This document shows positions 43,288 through 51,022 of a DNA stretch of 64,000 nucleotides, piece by piece. Made by a program: the position numbers and the translations under genes. Within the stretch, counting starts at the first letter, position 1. Each line of letters begins with the position of its first letter. The notes beneath the pieces were generated by a model. That model had not been told where the DNA came from, searched no databases, and saw nothing but the letters and a program-made list of their open reading frames with translations. Origin of the DNA: Photobacterium carnosum (lineage in GTDB: Bacteria; Pseudomonadota; Gammaproteobacteria; Enterobacterales; Vibrionaceae); the NCBI RefSeq assembly GCF_002849605.1, contig NZ_NPIB01000028.1, forward strand, positions 1 through 64,000. The letters run 5' to 3'.

Positions 43288-43754
43288 AATTTTAAGCCGC
43301 CAATCTTACCAAGACCCTTAATCATCGGAGCTAACATACCCACTTTTACAGCAGTTGGTGTTGATTTCTTCGTCCCACAACCGCAACCACACGCACCTTT
43401 TTCACGCTTACATGCTCGACCTTGCTCGGCTGTCACTAATGCTTCTTTGTTAATCCCCCCCGCTAAAAAAGCCACCAATGATGTTCTTAACGGTACACGA
43501 CTAACACTAAATCCAGCTTGTAATAAACGTGCTAAAGATCGTGTACCAATATTACCTAATACAATTTCAGTCACGTTCATAGCGGCTAATTGTCGTTGTA
43601 ATATTTTTTTATGTTTACAGCCTAACTCTCGACTACCACTGTTTTGAATTCGATCGATCAATTGACCTTGTTGATCATAAATAGCAAACGTAGCCGCTTT
43701 ACCAAAATGGCCTGCAATTTGATCTCTTGGCGTTAACGCAATCGCAATTAACAT
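43284..43754 (-). CDS. NifX/NifB-C-terminal-like (Fe-Mo cofactor-type) protein
   Basis: A 156-residue protein. The first about 115 residues fit the dinitrogenase iron-molybdenum cofactor family (NifX/NafY/YbeD-like fold, PF02579 type), with IALTPRDQIAGHFGKAATFAIYD and VLGNIGTRSLARLL. The C-terminal tail has a Cys-rich knot (ACKREKGACGCGCGTKK), a likely metal or Fe-S site. There is no sign of nitrogen fixation genes, so the role is probably general metal-cluster binding. It is located 3 nt after the DUF134 gene and overlaps nqrM by 4 nt. Confidence 0.8.
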   Translation of the reverse strand: MLIAIALTPRDQIAGHFGKAATFAIYDQQGQLIDRIQNSGSRELGCKHKKILQRQLAAMNVTEIVLGNIGTRSLARLLQAGFSVSRVPLRTSLVAFLAGGINKEALVTAEQGRACKREKGACGCGCGTKKSTPTAVKVGMLAPMIKGLGKIGGLKL

Positions 43755-43757
43755 ATA

Positions 43758-44057
43758 TTAATCCTCTGTATTATTAGTATTATCTGTTACTAATTCTAAT
43801 GCCATTCCCATCACTAATGCCTGCGCAACCTTGTGCCGTCCTCGTGCAACAATATTGCCCAAAGTTTGCCGAGAAACACCTAATTGTTGCGCAGCTTCAA
43901 GTTGTTGCAAGCCTAACATATCGACCAATCTTAGCGCCTCTAACTCGTCACTTGCTAACACAATTCGAGGTAATTGCGTCATCGGTACACCATTAGGTTT
44001 AAAACAGCTATAAGCTGGACGACAACTGATCTTTCTTACAATTTTAGGTCTTGCCAT
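43758..44057 (-). CDS. DUF134 (UPF0251) HTH protein
   Basis: A 99-residue DNA-binding-type protein of the DUF134 family. The N-terminus MARPKIVRKISCRP is typical, the central helix-turn-helix resembles sigma-70 region 4 (ALRLVDMLGLQQLEAAQQLGVSRQTLGNIVARGR). DUF134 genes are often next to NifX-like genes, as here, and presumably regulate them. I start at the ATG at 44057; a TTG seven codons earlier is less likely. It heads the 3-gene operon. Confidence 0.85.
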   Translation of the reverse strand: MARPKIVRKISCRPAYSCFKPNGVPMTQLPRIVLASDELEALRLVDMLGLQQLEAAQQLGVSRQTLGNIVARGRHKVAQALVMGMALELVTDNTNNTED

Positions 44058-44546
44058 GATGATAATAACCTCTCTCAATCAAGTTTCATTATTGGCGTAT
44101 GCCAATAACTCGGTATTGATCTAGAATCATAAATACTGATCTAAACAATAAATTTAATAAATACATTCCGTAATGAATCGTTATCGCATTAAAAAATCAG
44201 CATAAAATATCGAAATAGTATTCAATTTATTATTAACTTTGTTGCTTATAAATAACACCAAGGGAACAAAAAACAATCATAACCAACTAACTTAACGCAA
44301 ACATCTTCAAACAGGTTGCTATCATCGTAAAAAAAACACCTTTTAGAAAGTGGTCATAATATTTATAAACACAAAATAAATACCATTATCAAAATATTAT
44401 TCTGAATACTGAATTTAAACTTATTCAATCTGCCGACAAATGAAATTTATCGTTTAATTTGTGCTAATAATGTCACAGAAGTGTCATGCGATTTAGCGTA
44501 TACTTAATCCCGTTAATCGCCAGGATGGTCGGAGTTAAACTGTATT
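44058..44546. other. Intergenic region DUF134 / 67-residue protein
   Basis: About 490 bp, AT-rich, no gene seen. It contains the divergent promoters; the right end has the Pho-box-like element and -10 described separately. Confidence 0.7.
44470..44504 (+). promoter_or_regulatory. Pho-box-like promoter
   Basis: ATGTCAC-AGAA-GTGTCAT (44470-44487) consists of two TGTCA repeats 11 bp apart, close to the PhoB box CTGTCAT-N4-CTGTCAT. A -10 TATACT (44499-44504) follows after 11 bp, the spacing seen at Pho promoters, and there is no good -35. PhoB control is an inference. Confidence 0.55.
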
Positions 44547-44750
44547 ATGCGGATGTTCAAACGCTACTTGCCTAAACTAATCGCCAAGCATGTTAGTCGT
44601 ATATTTAAAGGAAGAATTTATATTGATGGCCGTGGCGGCTATCATTTTGAGGAAGGAATATTGTTGGTGCCATTAAAAGCTCAACAACATCATTATGATA
44701 CGGTTAACGAGGTTAACTTAGAAATCAAACGTCTACGTGAAGTTTATTAA
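44547..44750 (+). CDS. Small conserved-looking protein of unknown function
   Basis: A 67-residue basic protein (MRMFKRYLPKLIAKHVSRIF at the start), without TM segments or signal peptide; its N-terminal half is an amphipathic Lys/Arg-rich stretch, and GRIYIDGRGGYHFEEGILLVPLK looks like a small beta structure. I do not recognise the family. Support for a real gene: a GGAG about a dozen bases before the ATG, a promoter-like element upstream, a strong terminator 34 nt downstream and the end of an otherwise empty region. The second ATG (44553) is an alternative start. Confidence 0.7.
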   Translation: MRMFKRYLPKLIAKHVSRIFKGRIYIDGRGGYHFEEGILLVPLKAQQHHYDTVNEVNLEIKRLREVY

Positions 44751-44783
44751 GTCGATACTAAAAATCAACTAAACAAAGATAAT

Positions 44784-44809
44784 AAAGCCCACTTCTGCAT
44801 GTGGGCTTT
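44784..44809. terminator. Terminator between the 67-residue protein gene and gcvH
   Basis: AAAGCCCAC-TTCTGCAT-GTGGGCTTT, a 9-bp perfect stem. It lies 34 nt after the rightward gene and 5 nt beyond the gcvH stop, so it may serve both directions, although the T tracts are short. Confidence 0.75.
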
Positions 44810-44813
44810 GATA

Positions 44814-45206
44814 TTATTCATCATCAGCAATAATCGCCAAATAATCTTCCGCACCAAGTAGCTCATCAATATCAGCTTCAACATCGATACGAATTTGAAA
44901 TAACCACCCATCGCCATAAGGATCATTATTGACTAATTCAGGCGCAGCATCGAGATCATCATTAATGGCTATAATAGTGCCCGTACAAGGCGCATAAATA
45001 TCAGATGCCGATTTTACTGATTCAATAATGGCACATTCTTCGCCACCATCAACAGCATCGCCACTATCGGGAAGATCAATAAAAACCATATCGCCTAATA
45101 ATGCTTGAGCATGATCACTAATACCAACGGTATAGATCCCATTGCCTTCATCACGCAGCCATTCATGAGTATGGGTAAATTTTAATTCTGAGGGCACATC
45201 GCTCAT
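44814..45206 (-). CDS. gcvH: Glycine cleavage system H protein
   Basis: GcvH carries the lipoyl arm that shuttles the aminomethyl group between GcvP, GcvT and Lpd. The lipoylated Lys65 lies in the motif [19 protein letters not shown] is the family N-terminal segment. The ATG at 45206 ([10 protein letters not shown]) has AAGGA seven bases upstream; length 130. gcvT and gcvP are not adjacent, so the partner genes must lie outside this window. No glycine riboswitch was recognised upstream. Confidence 0.96.
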   Translation of the reverse strand: MSDVPSELKFTHTHEWLRDEGNGIYTVGISDHAQALLGDMVFIDLPDSGDAVDGGEECAIIESVKSASDIYAPCTGTIIAINDDLDAAPELVNNDPYGDGWLFQIRIDVEADIDELLGAEDYLAIIADDE

Positions 45207-45293
45207 TCTCACGTCCTTTTTAAGTTCACAATTAATGGGTAATTAATACTCTATTTACTGTAGGTTAAAAAAGATGTTTTGCTCAATCTGAAA

Positions 45294-45327
45294 ACAAAAA
45301 ACCGTAACAAAAAAATCATTACGGTTT
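45294..45327 (-). terminator. ubiI terminator
   Basis: On the minus strand AAACCGTAA-N11-TTACGGTTT runs into TTT, 37 nt after the ubiI stop; it separates the ubi genes from gcvH. Confidence 0.8.
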
Positions 45328-45363
45328 AATACACCATGACCCGAACATGCAAAAAATCAAAGA

Positions 45364-46575
45364 CTACTTATAACGTGCCAATTCAGGTAATTCACCACTT
45401 AAACCTAATGCTCGACGCATAAATTCATCTTTAACACCAGGCGCAGTATTGGCGAATAACATGCCTAAATCACGGACCAATTTCTTCGCTGGATGTGACC
45501 CATCAAATAACGATTTAAAGCCTTGCATCGCCGTTATCATTTTGGCCGCTTCTGTTTTACGCCAGCGTTCGTAATGACGTAAATTAACTTGCTTACCAAT
45601 GTCTTTTTCCGCTTGCCATAAACTAATAATCTCTTGCGCTAAGGCCGCGGCATCTAATAAACCTAAGTTAACCCCTTGCCCTGCTAGCGGATGAATGGTG
45701 TGAGCGGCATCGCCGACTAAAGCCACCCGTTCACGGACAAAATCTTGGGCATAACGCATTTTTAGTGGAAATGCTTGGCGATTACCTTCCACACGGCACA
45801 ACCCTAAACGGTGATCAAAAGCCGTAGTGAGATGCTGATTAAACTCTTCATCACTGATATCACAAAGCTGCAATGCTTGCTCAGGCGGTAATGACCACAC
45901 AATCGAACATAAGTCTTTTTCAGCTAATGGCAAAAAAGCCAACGGGCCATCAGGACGGAAAATTTGACGTGCTATTTGCAAATGCGGCTCATCACAACGG
46001 ATATTCGCCACCAGCGCACTATGACCATAATCCCAATGTGTCAGTGGAATATCTACATGCTGACGTAACCATGAATTAGCACCATCAGCACCGACGACCA
46101 ATTTAGCGGTTAAATTTTTACCTGACTCCAATGTGATCCATGCTTCAGTTTCACCAAAGGCAATATTTTGGCATTTATCAGGCGCAAATAAGGTCACATT
46201 GTGTTGCTTACAGACCTGATCAAGCAACGCTAATTGAATCACTCGATTCTCAACAATATGACCTAAATCAGGTTGTGCTAATCGTTCAGCATCAAACTCA
46301 ATATGAGCAAAACTGTCTTGCTCCCACACTTCCATTTTGCAGTAAGGACTCATGCGACGATCGCAAATGCCATCCCAAGCGCCAACACCACGTAAAATAC
46401 GCTCACTAGCACGACTTAAAGCCGACACTCTAATATCTGGTAATGCTGCTAATTCAGGCTCAGGTAATTGACCTTCAATCACCGCCACGCGTAATTCAGT
46501 ATCGGCTAACGCTGCTGCCAGCGTTAAGCCCACCATTCCACCACCGATAATGGCGACATCAACATTTTGCATCAT
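45364..46575 (-). CDS. ubiI: FAD-dependent 2-octaprenylphenol hydroxylase UbiI (VisC)
   Basis: UbiI hydroxylates C5 of the octaprenylphenol ring in ubiquinone synthesis. The FAD-binding DVAIIGGGMVGLTLAAAL is at residues 6-23, the GD motif is ALVGDAAHTIHPLAGQGVNLGL (reads RVALVGDAAHTIHPLAG and on, near residue 280), and DIRVSALSRAS is the UbiH/VisC substrate-side motif. The 403 residues compare with 400 in E. coli. It lies 2 nt after ubiH; the two are paralogues in tandem, as in enterics. UbiI against UbiF identity is by gene order. Confidence 0.92.
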   Translation of the reverse strand: MMQNVDVAIIGGGMVGLTLAAALADTELRVAVIEGQLPEPELAALPDIRVSALSRASERILRGVGAWDGICDRRMSPYCKMEVWEQDSFAHIEFDAERLAQPDLGHIVENRVIQLALLDQVCKQHNVTLFAPDKCQNIAFGETEAWITLESGKNLTAKLVVGADGANSWLRQHVDIPLTHWDYGHSALVANIRCDEPHLQIARQIFRPDGPLAFLPLAEKDLCSIVWSLPPEQALQLCDISDEEFNQHLTTAFDHRLGLCRVEGNRQAFPLKMRYAQDFVRERVALVGDAAHTIHPLAGQGVNLGLLDAAALAQEIISLWQAEKDIGKQVNLRHYERWRKTEAAKMITAMQGFKSLFDGSHPAKKLVRDLGMLFANTAPGVKDEFMRRALGLSGELPELARYK

Positions 46576-46577
46576 AG

Positions 46578-47765
46578 CTATCGTTTTACCTGTCCCATCG
46601 CACGGCGTAATAGCGGTGCTTGAAGAGTGTTAGAAAGGCTCATTGTCATCAAGCCCAGATTACGCCCAACAATGAGCGCAGGATTATCATTAGCAAACAA
46701 ATTAACCAAGCCAGCCGTCATCGCAATAGTGGCTTGTCGATCAGGTAAACGTCGTTCACGATAACGGCCTAATACCGTCGGTAAACCAATATCAGCGCCA
46801 CGTTGAACCCCTGCCGTAATTTCTTCCGCCAAAGTCATGACATCGCGTAAACCAAGGTTAAATCCCTGTCCAGCAATCGGATGGAGCGTTTGGGCAGCAT
46901 TACCAATAACAGCAGTACGATGTGATACTAACCGCTGCGCTTGACGTAATATTAATGGATAACAATGACGCTCACCTGCCACGGTGAGTGCCCCTAATCG
47001 CCAGCCAAACACAGTTTGCAATTCAGCTAAAAATTGTGACTCAGTTAATGCCATGATCCGCGCTTGCTGATGGGGTTCAACACACCATACCAATGAACTG
47101 CGTCCTTGAGACATCGGTAATAATGCCACTGGCCCATGCTCAGTAAACCGTTCAAAAGCTTGGCCTTGATGTGGCTCAGCCGTCGTGACATTAGCAATGA
47201 TCGCCACTTGCTCAAAATCATGTTCATCACGACCGATATGCAATAATTCGCAACAATGTGAGGTCGCACCATCAGCAGCAACCACTAATTTGGTGCGTAA
47301 CCGTTTACCGGTATTTAAACGCACTAATGCTTCTGATTGCGTACGTTCAATATGTTCGACTTTAGCGGGACAAAACAGATCAATTTGTGGGCGAGTCGCT
47401 AACTGGTGGTTAAAAATCTTACCCGCTTCAGCTAATTCAATCACATAACCTAACGCATCAACTGCCCGCTGTTGAGCAGACAACTCAACCATCCCTGCAT
47501 GACCACGATCAGACACATGAATATGCTTAATCGCCGTAGCAACACTTGCTAATGCCGGCCACAGCTGGATTGAGTCTAATAAACGGCTCGAACCATGAGA
47601 GACAGCAATACTGCGGGCATCATAACCAGGATGCCCATGCTGATCCGCTGCCACCGCTTCAACGACCGCGATATGTAATTGATGCTGGGTTAATTCATCA
47701 AGTGCAATCGCTAAACACCCACCCACCATTGCGCCACCCGCAATAACCACATCATATTGCTTCAC
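46578..47765 (-). CDS. ubiH: 2-octaprenyl-6-methoxyphenol hydroxylase UbiH
   Basis: UbiH hydroxylates C1 of the ubiquinone ring with FAD and NADPH/O2. The FAD motif VVIAGGAMVGGCLAIAL is at residues 6-22, DARSIAVSHGSSRLL is the conserved substrate-side motif, and IGNAAQTLHPIAGQGFNLGL is the GD-type motif in which Asp is replaced by Asn (GNAAQTLHP), as in E. coli UbiH. The start is GTG with AAGGG upstream. Length 395. It follows ygfB after 27 nt; pepP, which lies between them in E. coli, is missing. Confidence 0.93.
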   Translation of the reverse strand: MKQYDVVIAGGAMVGGCLAIALDELTQHQLHIAVVEAVAADQHGHPGYDARSIAVSHGSSRLLDSIQLWPALASVATAIKHIHVSDRGHAGMVELSAQQRAVDALGYVIELAEAGKIFNHQLATRPQIDLFCPAKVEHIERTQSEALVRLNTGKRLRTKLVVAADGATSHCCELLHIGRDEHDFEQVAIIANVTTAEPHQGQAFERFTEHGPVALLPMSQGRSSLVWCVEPHQQARIMALTESQFLAELQTVFGWRLGALTVAGERHCYPLILRQAQRLVSHRTAVIGNAAQTLHPIAGQGFNLGLRDVMTLAEEITAGVQRGADIGLPTVLGRYRERRLPDRQATIAMTAGLVNLFANDNPALIVGRNLGLMTMSLSNTLQAPLLRRAMGQVKR

Positions 47766-47792
47766 ATTTTGTCCCTTTCGTCATCGAAACTC

Positions 47793-48371
47793 TTAATGAA
47801 CGGTTGGCTTCTCGTCAGCATCATCATTTATAAGACGTTGACCTAATTCAGAATGACAACTCAATACACACATACGTACATGTTCAACCACTTGTTCAAA
47901 TAATGCTGCTTGATCTTCAAGATCATCATCTTCATCAATACCCAGTTGTGAGATCTCTTGCAAATCAGCCAATACTTCGGTTATTTCCTCAGACAATTGA
48001 TTTTTTTGTAAATCCATTAGTCCTAAACCTGAAATAAAACTGCTTACCCACTCAGTTAAAGCATCAGCACGATCAGCTAATGGCTCATCATCATCTGGCA
48101 TCAATAATGAAAACTCAAATCCACCGCCAATTAACTCATCAGCTGTAGTGGTAAATAAAGTGCGCACCATCATTTTAGCACCATCAGTCATTGGCTCGCC
48201 TTGATTGGCATAATCACAAACAGGACCAGCCCAACTTTCATCATCCACAGCTAAACCACCACAAATCATGCCACTGAGTAAACCATGTAATTCAGCGGGC
48301 ATAGCAGCTAAGCCTTGTTCTTTTAAGTCAGCTTCAACAGCTTGGTATGTTGGTAGGGTTATTTCACTCAT
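47793..48371 (-). CDS. ygfB: UPF0149 family protein YgfB
   Basis: YgfB is a small acidic cytoplasmic protein (192 residues) of the UPF0149 family. The family pattern ELHGLLSGMICGG is near the N-terminus; GGFEFSLLMPDDDEPLADRADAL and ADLQEISQLGIDEDDDLEDQ are in the middle and later part. In Pseudomonas aeruginosa YgfB modulates the AmpDh3 amidase and beta-lactam resistance; whether this holds here is unknown. It heads the leftward ygfB-ubiH-ubiI unit and is divergent from zapA. Confidence 0.92.
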   Translation of the reverse strand: MSEITLPTYQAVEADLKEQGLAAMPAELHGLLSGMICGGLAVDDESWAGPVCDYANQGEPMTDGAKMMVRTLFTTTADELIGGGFEFSLLMPDDDEPLADRADALTEWVSSFISGLGLMDLQKNQLSEEITEVLADLQEISQLGIDEDDDLEDQAALFEQVVEHVRMCVLSCHSELGQRLINDDADEKPTVH

Positions 48372-48758
48372 GGCTTATCACCTTTTTGATTGCGCGATTT
48401 AAAATAATTTTTTATGTCGATTACTTAACAATGATGCCAGTAATTAACGTTACACTTTCTGAAATTGTACCAAACAATAATCACACTTATGGCTTAGTTA
48501 GTATAATAAATAGCAATGAGCGAATGACGGCACTGTGTTATGCTAACATTTAAGCTTAATTCGGCAAATGATAACACTGGTGATAACGTTCAATCCTTAA
48601 TCAACTATTTAGAGAGTCTGATTAATATCTGTTTAGTCAGAAGATATTGAACCGAAACCGAGACATAGTCGCTTGCATCTTAGGCAGGGTTTTCCTATAT
48701 TGACTTTAGTCGCAAGCGGAATGAATACCCATTCTGGCACGGAGCAAATCGAAGGTTT
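48372..48758. other. Divergent intergenic region ygfB/zapA
   Basis: About 390 bp without a gene. A -10-like TATAAT lies at 48502-48507 (rightward) without a good -35. Closer to zapA an inverted repeat CGCTTGC (48670-48676) / GCAAGCG (48712-48718) with a 35-nt loop could fold in the zapA leader. Confidence 0.6.
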
Positions 48759-49058
48759 ATGAGTACTCAGGCTGTAGAAATTCAAGTATTGGGCCGAAAA
48801 TTAAAAGTTAATTGCCCAACAGGTCAAGAAGACGCATTACGTGCCGCGGCGGCAGATTTTGACCAACGCTTGAAAGATATGTCTGCGCGTAGTAACGTAT
48901 CCGTAGAACAATTATTAATCTTTACTGCTCTCAACATCAGTAACGAGTTGCATTTAGAGCGACAAGAACATAATCGCAATGCTGAATTAATATCCAATAA
49001 AATCAATTCTCTAGAAGAAAACTTGGATAAAGTATTGCAAAATCAGCCAAAGCGTTGA
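48759..49058 (+). CDS. zapA: Cell division protein ZapA
   Basis: ZapA binds and cross-links FtsZ filaments at midcell. The N-terminal EIQVLGRKLKVNCPTGQEDALRAAA and the C-terminal coiled coil (RQEHNRNAELISNKINSLEENL) are typical; 99 residues (109 in E. coli). GAAGG lies a few bases before the ATG. It is followed directly by the 6S RNA gene and ygfA, the same order as in E. coli. Confidence 0.95.
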   Translation: MSTQAVEIQVLGRKLKVNCPTGQEDALRAAAADFDQRLKDMSARSNVSVEQLLIFTALNISNELHLERQEHNRNAELISNKINSLEENLDKVLQNQPKR

Positions 49059-49065
49059 TAATGAA

Positions 49066-49249
49066 TTGACCCTGGGGTGTACGTCAGTGAATGAATGTCC
49101 CCGAGCCGATAAGCAAATACCCAGGATTGGCTTTTTTATTAGCTATTGTGCATGCTCAGCTTGACTGAGAAGCCTGCGGCTAATGTTGCCAGTCCACCTT
49201 GAACATCTGGTTCAAGGGCCTTATTTCGCAACGGCACCTTGGGGCATCC
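49066..49249 (+). ncRNA. ssrS: 6S RNA
   Basis: 6S RNA binds the sigma-70 holoenzyme and lowers its activity in stationary phase by mimicking an open promoter. The ends pair: CCCTGGGGTG (49070-49079) with CACCTTGGGG (49235-49244), 10 pairs including G-U. Inside, the conserved GTCCCCGAGCCGATA, GCATGCTCAG, GAGAAGCCT and the CCTTGAAC/GTTCAAGG hairpin seen in E. coli 6S RNA are present. It begins directly after zapA and before ygfA, the canonical position. Ends are approximate (a few nt). Confidence 0.93.
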
Positions 49250-49330
49250 CTCTCATGTATTTTACTTTATTTGTGCATATTACCCACTTACAATCCCTCA
49301 ACACCCACGGTTCATGGATTGGATACTCAA

Positions 49331-49942
49331 GTGATAACGCCTCCTGCTTCTAGCTCACAACTTTTACGCCAGCAATTACGACAACAAGTTCGTTATGCTA
49401 GACAACAACTATCACCTCAGCAACAACAACACGCAGCTCAACAATTATCCCTACGTTTACAAGCCTTACCTCTGATTCAACATAGCCAACATATTGCTAT
49501 TTATCTCGCCAATGACGGTGAAATTGATCCACAACCGTTCATCGAATGGTTATGGCTCCAAGGAAAATCAGTTTACTTACCCGTATTGCATCCTTTTAGT
49601 AAAGGGCATTTATTGTTTCTGCACTACGACGCAACAACCCCAATGACCACTAACCGCTACCATATTAGGGAGCCAAAATTAGATGTCCGTCGAGTGAAAC
49701 CTATCGCAGAGCTTGATATCATTTGTACGCCATTAGTCGCCTTTGATGGTACAGGTCAACGGCTTGGTATGGGCGGTGGTTATTATGATCGAACCCTGAG
49801 TCAATGGCATCAACACCGCCAAGGGCCTTATCCAATCGGTATCGGCCATGATTGCCAATATCTTTCACAACTACCCAATGAAAAATGGGATGTACCCTTA
49901 CCCCTAGTTATCACCCCTAACCATCAATTTATCGAAGCATAG
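49331..49942 (+). CDS. ygfA: 5-formyltetrahydrofolate cyclo-ligase
   Basis: The enzyme converts 5-formyl-THF to 5,10-methenyl-THF with ATP. The motifs LPVLHPFSKGHLLFL, REPKLDVR and TPLVAFDGTGQRLGMGGGYYDRTL are the family signatures, and WDVPLPLVITP ends it. The open frame reaches back to 49199, but this part overlaps 6S RNA and is not protein-like, so I start at a GTG at 49331 with GGA seven bases upstream; 203 residues (182 in E. coli). The exact start is uncertain. In E. coli it is co-transcribed with 6S RNA. Confidence 0.9.
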   Translation: MITPPASSSQLLRQQLRQQVRYARQQLSPQQQQHAAQQLSLRLQALPLIQHSQHIAIYLANDGEIDPQPFIEWLWLQGKSVYLPVLHPFSKGHLLFLHYDATTPMTTNRYHIREPKLDVRRVKPIAELDIICTPLVAFDGTGQRLGMGGGYYDRTLSQWHQHRQGPYPIGIGHDCQYLSQLPNEKWDVPLPLVITPNHQFIEA

Positions 49943-49950
49943 CCCCTTTT

Positions 49951-49966
49951 ACGCAAACGTTTGGCT
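49951..49966. promoter_or_regulatory. PurR-type operator between ygfA and rpiA
   Basis: ACGCAAACGTTTGGCT matches the E. coli PurR consensus ACGCAAACGTTTGCGT at 14 of 16 positions. It lies 8 nt after the ygfA stop and about 90 bp upstream of the predicted rpiA -35. Confidence 0.5.
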
Positions 49967-50056
49967 TTGTATTAAAAAAAACTGAATGTAATTGTATGTT
50001 ATTCAAAAAGTTATATTTTTAGTTTTAAATTTGCACACTTTAACCATAGAATCCAA

Positions 50057-50085
50057 CTGACGAAATCACTTCGGTTCGTTATAAT
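50057..50085 (+). promoter_or_regulatory. rpiA promoter
   Basis: CTGACG (50057-50062) and a perfect TATAAT (50080-50085) are separated by 17 bp, 40 nt before the rpiA ATG. Confidence 0.65.
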
Positions 50086-50124
50086 CACCTTTCGCATAAT
50101 TGAGGTCATTACGAGGATAGCAGC

Positions 50125-50784
50125 ATGACACAAGATGAAATGAAAAAAGCAGCGGGATGGGCAGCACTTGAGTACGTAACGAAAGACAGTATTGTTGGTG
50201 TCGGTACTGGTTCAACCGTTAATCACTTCATCGATGCCTTGGCAACCCGTAAAGAAGAGATCAAAGGTGCAGTATCAAGCTCTGTTGCTTCAACTGAACG
50301 TCTAGAACAAATTGGCATTACGGTTTTTGATGCTAACGAGGTTGCTAGCCTTGATATTTATGTTGATGGTGCAGACGAAGTTAATGCTCAGTTTGATATG
50401 ATCAAAGGCGGCGGTGCGGCATTAACTCGTGAAAAAATTGTCGCAGCAATTGCAGAAAAATTTATCTGTATTGTTGATAACACCAAACAAGTTGATGTCT
50501 TAGGTCAGTTCCCATTACCAGTAGAAGTCATTCCAATGGCACGATCTTTTATTGGGCGTGAACTTGTAAAACTTGGTGGTGATCCAGTCTACCGTGAAGG
50601 TGTTATTACGGATAACGGCAATATCATTATTGACGTTTATAATATGGCGATCACAGATCCAAAAGCAATGGAAGACAGCATTAATGCTCTACCTGGCGTA
50701 GTCACTGTCGGCCTATTTGCTCATCGTGGCGCAGATGTATTACTTGTCGGCTCACCTGAAGGTACTAAAATCATCGAAAAATAA
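50125..50784 (+). CDS. rpiA: Ribose-5-phosphate isomerase A
   Basis: RpiA interconverts ribulose 5-phosphate and ribose 5-phosphate in the pentose phosphate pathway. [15 protein letters not shown] is the phosphate-binding loop, [26 protein letters not shown] contains the catalytic Asp/Glu/Lys (seen at about 80-105), and [15 protein letters not shown] is the later family signature. The 219 residues equal E. coli. It precedes serA, as in E. coli (rpiA-serA neighbours). Confidence 0.98.
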   Translation: MTQDEMKKAAGWAALEYVTKDSIVGVGTGSTVNHFIDALATRKEEIKGAVSSSVASTERLEQIGITVFDANEVASLDIYVDGADEVNAQFDMIKGGGAALTREKIVAAIAEKFICIVDNTKQVDVLGQFPLPVEVIPMARSFIGRELVKLGGDPVYREGVITDNGNIIIDVYNMAITDPKAMEDSINALPGVVTVGLFAHRGADVLLVGSPEGTKIIEK

Positions 50785-50807
50785 TGATTAGTTCGTTATT
50801 TGATTAC

Positions 50808-50854
50808 AAAACGGCAGCTATTGATCGCTCACAAATCATTAGCTGCCGTTTTTT
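50808..50854 (+). terminator. rpiA terminator
   Basis: AAACGGCAGCTA / TAGCTGCCGTTT (12 bp) with a 20-nt loop runs into TTTT, 24 nt after the rpiA stop. Confidence 0.85.
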
Positions 50855-51022
50855 ATTGGCTTTTCTGTAATATTCTTACCCATAATGGTTAATTTTTGAT
50901 ACTTTATTAAACGAACAGCATCAAACATTTAACTATTTAGCTACTGAAAGACAATATTTATCGCAGCCAAACTAAGGCAATATTGTCATTATCAGTCGCC
51001 ACGTTTTTAAGGATAAGAACTT

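Noticed and set aside
45207-45293. Glycine riboswitch in front of gcvH
   Set aside because: The upstream gap is under 160 bp and contains the ubiI terminator; I could not fold the conserved glycine aptamer core in it.
49199-49330. Start of ygfA at the ATG at 49199
   Set aside because: This part overlaps the 3' third of 6S RNA and would add a 44-residue segment not found in the enzyme family.
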